41,873 nt of DNA from an uncultured Muribaculaceae bacterium (GTDB lineage: Bacteria; Bacteroidota; Bacteroidia; Bacteroidales; Muribaculaceae): contig CAJUBM010000003.1 of assembly GCA_910584735.1 (NCBI GenBank), forward strand, positions 1 through 41,873, in the 5' to 3' direction. The translations under genes and the position numbers were made by a program. A model generated the notes under the pieces. That model searched no databases. It saw nothing but the letters and a program-made list of their open reading frames with translations, and was not told the origin of the DNA. Below, piece by piece: positions 32,612 through 39,700 of the stretch; position 1 is the stretch's first letter; the number at the start of each line of letters is the position of its first letter.

Positions 32612-33985
32612 ATGAAGCCTTCAATTCCAAAAGGCACACGCGATTTCTCTCCGGCAGAGATGGCGCGTAGAAACTATATTTTCAACACCATCCGCGATGT
32701 GTTCGCGCTCTACGGTTATAACCCCATAGAGACCCCTGCGATGGAAAATCTCTCCACCCTTATGGGGAAATACGGGGAGGAAGGTGACAAGTTGCTGTTC
32801 AAGATTCTGAACAGCGGCGATTTCCTTCGCGGTGCCGATAAAGGGTTGATAGAGGCCGGCGATACTAACCGTCTTGCCGCCCAGCTGTGTGAGAAAGGTC
32901 TGCGTTACGACCTGACGGTGCCTTTCGCCCGTTATGTGGTGCAGCACCGCAACGAGTTGCAGTTGCCGTTCAAGCGCTACCAGATACAGCCGGTATGGCG
33001 TGCCGACCGTCCGCAGAAGGGGCGTTACCGCGAGTTTTACCAGTGTGATGCCGATGTGGTCGGTTCTGACTCGCTGCTGAACGAGGTGGAACTGCTGCAG
33101 ATTGTTGACGAGGTGTTCCGGCGTCTGAAGATACGCATCATCCTGAAACTTAACAACCGCAAGGTGCTTGCCGGATTCGCCGAGCTTATCGGTGCGCCCG
33201 ACAAGATTATAGATATTACCGTGGCTATAGACAAGCTCGACAAAATCGGGCTTGAGAATGTGAACGCCGAATTGTTGGAGCGCGGCCTCTCGCAGCAGCA
33301 GGTCGAGACCTTGCAGCCTATCCTCGCCATATCCGGCACGTTGGAAGAGCGTCTTGACGCTCTTGCCTCCCTGCTGGCAACCTCCGAGGTAGGGCTTAAA
33401 GGCGTTGAGGAACTGCGTGAGGTAACAGCCGGGGTTATGGCCTTGGGACTTGACGCCGAGCTTGACCTGGATGTGTCGCTGGCGCGTGGTCTGAACTATT
33501 ATACGGGTACTATCATAGAGGTAAAGGCCCGCGATGTGCAGATAGGCTCTATTACCGGAGGCGGACGCTATGACAACCTTACGGGGGTGTTCGGTATGCC
33601 GGGACTTTCGGGCGTGGGAATATCTTTCGGTGCCGACCGTATATATGATGTGCTGAACGCCCTCGACCTTTATCCTGCCGAGGCGCGGACAGCCACGCAG
33701 GTAATGTTCGTGAACTTCGGCGCCGCCGAGGCCGCAGCCTCTATGGCGATGATGAAGCAGATGCGCTCGATGGGTGTAAGTTGCGAAATCTATCCTGACG
33801 CCGCCAAGATGAAGAAGCAGATGGCCTACGCCAATGCCGTGGCCGTTCCCTATGTGGCTATGGTGGGCGAGAGCGAGATGGCACAGGGGAAGATGGCGTT
33901 GAAGAATATGGCCAGCGGCGAGCAGCAGCTGCTTTTTCCGGCCGAAGCGGCTTCGGTTATAAGTAAGAGCCTGTTTAAAAATTAA
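32612..33985 (+). CDS. hisS: histidyl-tRNA synthetase
   Basis: 457 residues. The class II motifs are clear: PKGTRDFSPAEMARR at the start, motif 2 RYQIQPVWRADRPQKGRYRE, HisRS signature LARGLNYYTGTIIEV and motif 3 GISFGADRIYDVL. The C-terminal anticodon-binding domain (about 365-457) follows. It charges tRNA-His in the cytosol. It may be read with typA (57 bp upstream) and with the barrel gene (22 bp downstream). Confidence 0.98.
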   Translation: MKPSIPKGTRDFSPAEMARRNYIFNTIRDVFALYGYNPIETPAMENLSTLMGKYGEEGDKLLFKILNSGDFLRGADKGLIEAGDTNRLAAQLCEKGLRYDLTVPFARYVVQHRNELQLPFKRYQIQPVWRADRPQKGRYREFYQCDADVVGSDSLLNEVELLQIVDEVFRRLKIRIILKLNNRKVLAGFAELIGAPDKIIDITVAIDKLDKIGLENVNAELLERGLSQQQVETLQPILAISGTLEERLDALASLLATSEVGLKGVEELREVTAGVMALGLDAELDLDVSLARGLNYYTGTIIEVKARDVQIGSITGGGRYDNLTGVFGMPGLSGVGISFGADRIYDVLNALDLYPAEARTATQVMFVNFGAAEAAASMAMMKQMRSMGVSCEIYPDAAKMKKQMAYANAVAVPYVAMVGESEMAQGKMALKNMASGEQQLLFPAEAASVISKSLFKN

Positions 33986-34007
33986 TCACCCTCCTTATAA
34001 GAATTTT

Positions 34008-34625
34008 ATGAATAAGATAAGGCTTGTTGTTTCGGCGATAATACTCGTTTTAGGCGTCTCTATGGCCCGGGCGGAATTCCGCTGGGGGCCTACGGCCGGA
34101 GTAAGTCTGACAAATCTCAATTTCAGCCAGGACTTGTTTTCGGTTGACCGAAGCATAGGCCCGGTGGCCGGCGTGATGGGTGAGATGATGTTCCCCGGCA
34201 TCGGATTCGGCATTGATATCGGCGCCCTTTATTCGCAGGAAGGGGCTACCCTCCACTTGGGGGAGAGAAAGATATGGGCCGTTGACGGCTATGGCAACGA
34301 ACGGGCCTATCTCCATTATTTGCAGATTCCCATCAACCTACGGTTCAAATGGACGCGTATGAACGGGTTTGAAGATACGCTTGCCCCTTATGTGTTCGGC
34401 GGTCCGTCGGTGTCTATTCTCTGCGGCAAGTCGGATATAAAGGCTATTGATTATGCCGGAGGCTGTATCGGAGTACAGGCCGGTGTAGGTGTGGAGCTTT
34501 TCCGCCGCTGGCAGATTCAGGGGCAGTATATGTGGGGTATGACCTACGCCCTGAAGATGGCTAAACTCAACGATGATTCCGCCCGAAGCGGAAACTGGCA
34601 GATACGCGTGTCGTATCTGTTCTGA
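34008..34625 (+). CDS. outer-membrane beta-barrel protein (PorT-like family)
   Basis: 205 residues. Signal peptide MNKIRLVVSAIILVLGVSMARA. The body is amphipathic beta strands with EFRWGPTAGVSLTNLNFS, GFGIDIGALYSQEGATL, LQIPINLRFKW and a terminal NWQIRVSYLF ending in Phe, the outer-membrane assembly signal. This fits the outer-membrane beta-barrel families PF13505/PF13568 (PorT-like). It lies 22 bp after hisS and ends 27 bp before the convergent MATE gene. Its exact role is not determinable. Confidence 0.85.
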   Translation: MNKIRLVVSAIILVLGVSMARAEFRWGPTAGVSLTNLNFSQDLFSVDRSIGPVAGVMGEMMFPGIGFGIDIGALYSQEGATLHLGERKIWAVDGYGNERAYLHYLQIPINLRFKWTRMNGFEDTLAPYVFGGPSVSILCGKSDIKAIDYAGGCIGVQAGVGVELFRRWQIQGQYMWGMTYALKMAKLNDDSARSGNWQIRVSYLF

Positions 34626-34652
34626 CAAGGATCCGGGCCACGTCGGCGGCGT

Positions 34653-35939
34653 TTAGGAGAATCTGTTACGCATCATCCTGAACACAATCCATTGGCTTAT
34701 GCCACGTGTAGTCAGGTAAAGTATAAAGGCAAGCCACAGGGCATGGTTCCCCCAAAGGGGATAGAGCGACAGTTCGGTGACGAAGAATACCACCATGGCT
34801 GCGAACATCGTAATGAGGAGTTCGCGTGTCATGGTGGCTCCTATATATACGCCGTCCCATACGAACCCTGCGAATCCGGCCAAAGGTATAGTAAGCGCCC
34901 ATAGCCAATATTCGCCTGAGGCGGTGATTACGTCCCTGTCCGAACTAAGCATGGAGAGAAACCATTCACCGCCGAGGAAATAGAGCGCGGTGAACACCAG
35001 TGCCAGGGATATGCCCCAACGGAATGTATTGCGTATGCAGCGGTGGAGGCTGGCTGTGTCGCGGGCTCCCACATAGCGTCCTACCAGGGCTTCTCCGGCG
35101 AAGGCAAAGCCGTCCATCATATAAGAGAAGAGTAGGAACAGTTGCATAAGCAGGGTGTTCACGGCCAGGATAACGGCTCCCTGCGAGGCTCCGGCGCGTG
35201 TGAACCACAGGGTTACGGCAATCATGCAGGCCGTACGCAGCATAACGAATATATTCACTGAGAAGAACCGCCGCAATTCCGCCGGGAGGAATATTTCCGC
35301 AAGTGAGACTTTAGTCAGAGAGTGTCCGCGTATAAACAGCAGGCCCGCTCCAAGTCCGCTCCATTGGGCTATTAGTGTACCCGTGGCAACGCCCTCGATT
35401 TTCCATCCGGCAGCATAGACCAGTATAAGGCTTGCCGATATGTTGACTACGTTGATTATCAACGAGGTCCACATAATCATGCGGGAATTCTGCATACCTA
35501 AGAACCAACCCGAGAGGGCATATGTGCCGAGCATGGCGGGCGCGCCCCATATAAGTATGCGGAAATAGAGACGCGATAATGGCTCGGTTGAACAGTCCGG
35601 CTCAAGGAAGCCCGTAAGTCCCTCCGCTATGGGATATTGCAGCGCAATCATGATGATGCCGGTAGCGAACGCCACGGCCATCGCCCGGTAAAGTACGAGG
35701 GTCGACTGCCTTAGGTCGGCGGCACCGTAGGCCTGTGCCGACAGCCCGGAGGTGCCGGCACGAAGGAAGGAGAACAGCCAGTAGAGCATGTTGAACATCA
35801 CACCCCCTACGGCTATAGCGGCAATATATACGGCGCTGCCCATATGCCCTACGACCGCTGTATCTACCAGTCCCAAAAGGGGGGTGGTGATATTGGCGAT
35901 TATAGAGGGTATGGCCAGCGCCAGTATTTTCCTGTTCAC
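34653..35939 (-). CDS. MATE family efflux transporter (DinF-like)
   Basis: 428 residues with 12 predicted TM helices in two halves. The N-terminal AIPSIIANITTPLLGLVDTA and VGHMGSAVYIAAIAVGG match the MATE start. The second half repeats the motif around VNTLLMQLFLLFSYMMDGFA. MATE proteins export cationic compounds by Na+ or H+ antiport; DinF resemblance is by the VDTAVVGHMG pattern. It is last of the reverse ssb-OPT-MATE set, 16 bp after the OPT gene. The substrate is unknown. Confidence 0.9.
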   Translation of the reverse strand: MNRKILALAIPSIIANITTPLLGLVDTAVVGHMGSAVYIAAIAVGGVMFNMLYWLFSFLRAGTSGLSAQAYGAADLRQSTLVLYRAMAVAFATGIIMIALQYPIAEGLTGFLEPDCSTEPLSRLYFRILIWGAPAMLGTYALSGWFLGMQNSRMIMWTSLIINVVNISASLILVYAAGWKIEGVATGTLIAQWSGLGAGLLFIRGHSLTKVSLAEIFLPAELRRFFSVNIFVMLRTACMIAVTLWFTRAGASQGAVILAVNTLLMQLFLLFSYMMDGFAFAGEALVGRYVGARDTASLHRCIRNTFRWGISLALVFTALYFLGGEWFLSMLSSDRDVITASGEYWLWALTIPLAGFAGFVWDGVYIGATMTRELLITMFAAMVVFFVTELSLYPLWGNHALWLAFILYLTTRGISQWIVFRMMRNRFS

Positions 35940-35955
35940 AGGTTGTAGGGTGTTA

Positions 35956-38001
35956 TTATCGTTTTATCCGGGAGTCGGCTTTGGTGGAACTGAACCACAG
36001 GAAGGCTATGAGGCATGCGTATGCCACGAGGCCGAGAATTTGGAGGGTTACCGGGTCTGTGGGATTGGAGAATTCAAAGCCTAAGAAGCGGGTCAAGGCG
36101 GCGAATACGCCGAAGAGGGCGCCACCGGCGATAAGGCCGGAAGATACGAGGGTGCCACGGTCGCGGCGCGCATCGTTTGTAGCTTTATCCTTCGAAGAGT
36201 GTGCCACGAACCACGCCACGGCGCCGCCTACAAGCAGGGGAACGTTGAGCCCCAGGGGAATGAACATGCCGAGGCAGAACGGCAGGGCCGGAACTTTCAG
36301 CCAGTTCAACAGCAGGGCCAGTACTACGCCGGTTAGATAGAGAATCCAGGGGGTCTCGCCACCCATCATCAGGGGTTCGATGACTTTTGCCATGGCGTTT
36401 GCCTGTGGGGCTACAAGGGCGTTCTCGCCCGAGAAGCCGTACACCTGGTTGAGCACCAGTATCACTCCGCCTACCGTGGCGGCAGATACCAGGGTGCCGA
36501 GGAATTTCCATTGCTCCTGTTTGCGGGGGGTGGTGCCGAGCCAGTATCCTACCTTGAGGTCGGTGACGAAGCCTCCGGCCATGGAGAGGGCGGTGCAGAC
36601 AACGCCGCCTATCACCATTGAGGCAACTATGCCCGATGATCCTTTCAAGCCTATGGCTACGAATATTGCCGAGGCTATGATAAGTGTCATCAGGGTCATT
36701 CCCGATACGGGGTTGGAACCAACGATGGCTATGGCGTTGGCGGCCACGGTGGTGAAAAGGAATGCGATTATGGCTACGACCACCCATGCCACCAGGGCCT
36801 GCCACCATACGTGGATTACGCCGAACCAGAAGAAAATCAGCACGGCGATCATGGCTATGGCGATGAAGAATACTATGTGCTTCATGGAGATGTCCCACTG
36901 CCAGCGCACGGGTTTCTCATCGGAGGCGGAGCCTTTGAACTCACGTCCGGCCAGCCCTACAGCCTGGCGTATGATGGGCCACGATTTGATTATGCCGAGC
37001 ACACCGGCCATGGCGATACCGCCGATGCCTATCATTCGCGCATAGTTGCTGAATATGTCCTGCGAGGTCATGGCCTGTATATCGGCGTTGCCGTAGGTGC
37101 CGAGCAGGGGAATAATAATCCACCATACGAACAGCGAACCTGCTGTGATGATGAACGCGTAGGGGAGGCCGATTATGTAGCCTAAGCCTAATACGGCCGC
37201 GCTGGTGTTGCAGCTAAGCACGAGTTTGGTCTTTTCCTGCACGATTTCTCCCCAGTGGAACACGGTGGTCTGGAGGGTTCCGGCCCATACGCCGAAAGTC
37301 TCCACGATATAGTCATACAGACCGCCTATGAGTGAGGCGATAACCAGCACTTTTGCCTGGGAACCTCCCTCTTTTCCGGCCGATTGGCCTGACGCGAGTA
37401 CCTGTGTAGTGGCTGTTGCTTCCGGGAAGGGGTATTTGCCGTGCATGTCTTTCACGAAATATTTGCGGAAGGGGATGAAGAACAGTATGCCCAACACGCC
37501 GCCTAACAGCGAACTGAGGAATATCTGGAAGAAGCTGACCGAGATTTCAGGGTATGTGGCCTGTAGGATATACAGGGCGGGGAGGGTGAATATAGCTCCC
37601 GCCACGATGACGCCCGAGCAGGCGCCGATTGACTGTATTATCACGTTCTCGCCAAGGGCGTTCTTTCTGCCGAGGGCGCCTGAAAGTCCCACGGCTATGA
37701 TGGCTATGGGGATTGCGGCTTCGAATACCTGGCCCACTTTCAGACCGAGATAGGCAGCGGCTGCCGAGAAGATAACGCAGAGTATCAGCCCCATGGTGAT
37801 TGAATAGCCGGTGACCTCGCGATAGTCGCGGGCCGGATGCATCATCGGACGGTATGTTTCGTCCGCAGCCAGTTCGCGGAACGCGTTTTCAGGAAGCTGC
37901 ACGGGGTCTGCATCCTCCATAACCAGGTTCCGCTGTGCGTCAGTCGGCGTAGGCTGCGGAGCCTTGGCCGGGTTCCCGGCCTGATAGTCTTGCTTTGCCA
38001 T
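35956..38001 (-). CDS. OPT family oligopeptide/metal-chelate transporter
   Basis: 681 residues, a large multi-TM inner-membrane protein. A polar N-terminal tail (about 1-65) precedes GYSITMGLILCVIFSAAAAYLG and LGLKVGQVFEAAIPIAI, typical of the OPT family; FPEATATTQVLASGQS is also characteristic. OPT members import oligopeptides or chelated metals with protons. It lies between ssb (22 bp upstream) and the MATE gene, so all three are likely co-transcribed. The substrate cannot be read from sequence. Confidence 0.92.
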   Translation of the reverse strand: MAKQDYQAGNPAKAPQPTPTDAQRNLVMEDADPVQLPENAFRELAADETYRPMMHPARDYREVTGYSITMGLILCVIFSAAAAYLGLKVGQVFEAAIPIAIIAVGLSGALGRKNALGENVIIQSIGACSGVIVAGAIFTLPALYILQATYPEISVSFFQIFLSSLLGGVLGILFFIPFRKYFVKDMHGKYPFPEATATTQVLASGQSAGKEGGSQAKVLVIASLIGGLYDYIVETFGVWAGTLQTTVFHWGEIVQEKTKLVLSCNTSAAVLGLGYIIGLPYAFIITAGSLFVWWIIIPLLGTYGNADIQAMTSQDIFSNYARMIGIGGIAMAGVLGIIKSWPIIRQAVGLAGREFKGSASDEKPVRWQWDISMKHIVFFIAIAMIAVLIFFWFGVIHVWWQALVAWVVVAIIAFLFTTVAANAIAIVGSNPVSGMTLMTLIIASAIFVAIGLKGSSGIVASMVIGGVVCTALSMAGGFVTDLKVGYWLGTTPRKQEQWKFLGTLVSAATVGGVILVLNQVYGFSGENALVAPQANAMAKVIEPLMMGGETPWILYLTGVVLALLLNWLKVPALPFCLGMFIPLGLNVPLLVGGAVAWFVAHSSKDKATNDARRDRGTLVSSGLIAGGALFGVFAALTRFLGFEFSNPTDPVTLQILGLVAYACLIAFLWFSSTKADSRIKR

Positions 38002-38023
38002 TGTGTTTATGTGATGGTATGGT

Positions 38024-38353
38024 TTATTGGTTTTTGGCTGTTGGGCGGGCGAGGATATCGAAGGTTTCTACGTAAATCTCAGTTACTTTCCGTTTTATGG
38101 CGTTGAAGTCCTGCCATGTGCGTGTGCGAAGTTTTCCTTCGATATAGAGTTTGGTACCCTTGGTTATATATCGTTCGGCTGTCTCGGCGGCGGCGTCCCA
38201 CATTATTATGTTGTGCCATTCGGTGAGTTCCTGCCCGGAGGCCAGGCGTTCGGAGGTGGCCAGCGTGAAGGACGCATAGGGGCGGCGGTCCACATAGTTT
38301 ATCTCCGGATCGCGCCCTACGTTGCCAACTAATATGACTTTGTTTACCGACAT
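38024..38353 (-). CDS. ssb: single-stranded DNA-binding protein, short form
   Basis: 109 residues. The OB fold is clear: MSVNKVILVGNVGRDPEINY, ASFTLATSER, WHNIIMWDAAAETAERYI, KGTKLYIEGKLRTRTW. It ends FDILARPTAKNQ, with no Gly-rich linker and no acidic DDIPF-type tip that recruits repair partners in canonical SSB. It may therefore be an auxiliary SSB. It is first in the ssb-OPT-MATE set, with a -7 box at 38393-38400 upstream. Confidence 0.94.
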   Translation of the reverse strand: MSVNKVILVGNVGRDPEINYVDRRPYASFTLATSERLASGQELTEWHNIIMWDAAAETAERYITKGTKLYIEGKLRTRTWQDFNAIKRKVTEIYVETFDILARPTAKNQ

Positions 38354-38392
38354 GTCGCAAATTTACGTTTTTTCGTTTAAACTACCAAAAGG

Positions 38393-38420
38393 CAAAGTTA
38401 CGTGTCATGGTTCAGACACG
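38393..38420 (-). promoter_or_regulatory. ssb promoter with a 20-bp palindrome in the spacer
   Basis: TAACTTTG on the reverse strand (38393-38400). Directly upstream CGTGTC 38401-38406 and GACACG 38415-38420 form an inverted repeat with an 8-nt gap that fills the -33 to -7 spacer, a classic operator position. No repressor is identified. Confidence 0.55.
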
Positions 38421-38450
38421 GCTCTTTCCAATGAAAAAATCATTATCTGT

Positions 38451-38610
38451 GGTAACTTAATAGTGGCGCCGGACCTCCTGGACGGCAGGCCACCCGAAAA
38501 TGCTCAGCCGAATTAACAATACTAATATCGATGCAAAGAGTAGCTCACGTTTTTCCGCTTCTCCTCTTCGTGTGGCCTGCCGTCCCGGAGGTCCGGCGCC
38601 ACTACCTTAA
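38451..38610. repeat. REPIN-like inverted-repeat element, copy B
   Basis: Core arms 38461-38493 and 38572-38604 differ at one position; the pairing extends imperfectly a few bases inward (CCCGAA against TTCGTG). The GTGGCGCCGG...GGCAGGCCAC core is that of copy A. The roughly 70-nt spacer is similar to that of copy C, including AGCCGAATT, TGCAAAGA-TAGCT-ACG and TTTTTCCGCTTC. It lies between ssb and the DUF4295 gene and is followed by a TGTGTCAAAA hairpin. Confidence 0.85.
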
Positions 38611-38621
38611 AAGGGTTATAA

Positions 38622-38663
38622 ACAAAATGATGTGTCAAAATTTATTTTGACACATCATTTTGT
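38622..38663 (-). terminator. terminator of rpmB-rpmG-DUF4295 operon
   Basis: 20-bp perfect arms 38622-38641 and 38644-38663 with a 2-nt loop, 53 bp past the DUF4295 stop; TTTTGTTT follows on the reverse strand. It shares the TGTGTCAAAA stem with the terminator at 9113-9146. Confidence 0.8.
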
Positions 38664-38716
38664 CTCTTCCGTGAGCCTTTGCCCAAGGCCCGGGATGAGA
38701 CGTTATATCTTGCGGT

Positions 38717-38866
38717 TTACTTCAGGATGTCTTTGACGGCATCGTTGGGAACCATCTGCTCCTGGAAGGTGTAAGCGCCGGTTTTAGGCGATTTCACCAT
38801 CTTGATGACTTTGGAGTAGGTGCGGCCTTCGCCTTTCTGAAGTGATGCGACGGTTTTCTTTGCCAT
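38717..38866 (-). CDS. DUF4295 family small protein
   Basis: 49 residues reading MAKKTVASLQKGEGRTYSKV, then IKMVKSPKTGAYTFQEQMVP and NDAVKDILK. This is the short basic DUF4295 pattern, which in Bacteroidota follows rpmB and rpmG, exactly as here (50 bp after rpmG). The MAKKT start and Lys-rich composition suggest a ribosome-associated protein, an inference from context. It is short enough to be missed by length-filtered gene finders. Confidence 0.88.
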   Translation of the reverse strand: MAKKTVASLQKGEGRTYSKVIKMVKSPKTGAYTFQEQMVPNDAVKDILK

Positions 38867-38916
38867 ATCTGGTTGGGATTATAGTTTTTGGGAAAAGTAT
38901 TTCGCTCGCGGAGCGA

Positions 38917-39105
38917 TTATTTGATCTCCTTGTGAACGGTGACACGTTTGAGGATGGGGTTGTATTTCTTCAACTCCAGACGCTCGGTTGTGTTTTTACG
39001 GTTCTTGGTGGTGATATAGCGGGAGGTGCCGGGCATGCCGCTGGCTTTGTGTTCGGTACATTCGAGAATCACCTGTACTCGGTTGCCTTTTGCTTTCTTT
39101 GCCAT
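38917..39105 (-). CDS. rpmG: 50S ribosomal protein L33
   Basis: 62 residues. MAKKAKGNRVQVILECTEHK and SRYITTKNRKNTTERLELKK with NPILKRVTVHKEIK are diagnostic. Only one Cys is present where zinc-binding L33 has four, so this is the zinc-independent (C-minus) type. It is the middle gene of rpmB-rpmG-DUF4295, 21 bp after rpmB. Confidence 0.97.
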   Translation of the reverse strand: MAKKAKGNRVQVILECTEHKASGMPGTSRYITTKNRKNTTERLELKKYNPILKRVTVHKEIK

Positions 39106-39126
39106 TTTGTGAGGTCTTTACTCTTT

Positions 39127-39384
39127 TTAGAAGTCTACGGTTTTGATTTCGGTTAGATAACCTTTCTCAGCAGCCTGCTTGATAGCGGCATCGAGGCCCA
39201 TCTTGTTTATGTTGCGGAGGCCGGCGGCAGATACGGTGAGAGTGATCCATGTATCCTGTTCTACCCAGTAGAACTTGCGCTTGAAGAGATTCACATAGAA
39301 ACGGCGCTTTGTACGGCGCTTCGAGTGCGATACGTTGTTACCGGTAATCGCTTTTTTGCCTGTAATCTGACAAATCTTTGACAT
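39127..39384 (-). CDS. rpmB: 50S ribosomal protein L28
   Basis: 85 residues. MSKICQITGKKAITGNNVSH, SKRRTKRRFYVNLFKRKFYW and LTVSAAGLRNINKMGLDAAI match L28. First gene of the operon; the promoter at 39548-39579 drives it, and a hairpin lies in its leader (39427-39453). Confidence 0.97.
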   Translation of the reverse strand: MSKICQITGKKAITGNNVSHSKRRTKRRFYVNLFKRKFYWVEQDTWITLTVSAAGLRNINKMGLDAAIKQAAEKGYLTEIKTVDF

Positions 39385-39426
39385 GGCTGTTTGGTTGAGT
39401 TTCTTTTGTGGGGTTCAAAATGAATG

Positions 39427-39453
39427 GGCGGACAGTGGAAACAACTGTCTGCC
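39427..39453 (-). promoter_or_regulatory. leader hairpin of the rpmB operon
   Basis: Arms 39427-39436 and 39444-39453 pair over 10 bp (one G-U) with a 7-nt loop in the 5' leader of rpmB. It may be an autogenous regulatory site; no known leader family is recognised. Confidence 0.4.
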
Positions 39454-39547
39454 GACAAGTGGTTTGACGGCCGCCATCTCGGTTCTCATATCGCCCCGGC
39501 TGCATCACGGTCGGGAGCTTTCAACGCAGGAGCCTCAAAACAGAGTG

Positions 39548-39579
39548 CAAAGTAACAGATTTTTTCCGTAACAGCCAAA
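39548..39579 (-). promoter_or_regulatory. promoter of rpmB operon
   Basis: On the reverse strand TTTG (39576-39579), a 20-nt spacer and TTACTTTG (39548-39555). It stands back to back with the nadE promoter, whose -33 begins 4 nt away. The leader is about 155 nt. Confidence 0.65.
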
Positions 39580-39582
39580 TTT

Positions 39583-39613
39583 TTTGCCTGTTAAATGGAA
39601 AATTTGTACTTTC
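39583..39613 (+). promoter_or_regulatory. promoter of nadE
   Basis: TTTG 39583-39586, a 19-nt spacer and TACTTTCG 39606-39613 (one mismatch in the -7). The leader to 39701 is about 80 nt, which rules out a start at 39584. Confidence 0.68.
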
Positions 39614-39700
39614 GCGCTATCGGAACGGTCTTCAGACACTTTTGTACCGTCCTACCTTTTTGATTATATTGCTTTTATACAATCTAATATACAACCTCTT

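Noticed and set aside
36185..36898. 237-codon ORF inside the OPT gene on the same strand
   Set aside because: Out of frame with a strongly conserved membrane protein; His/Arg-rich and without hydrophobic helices.
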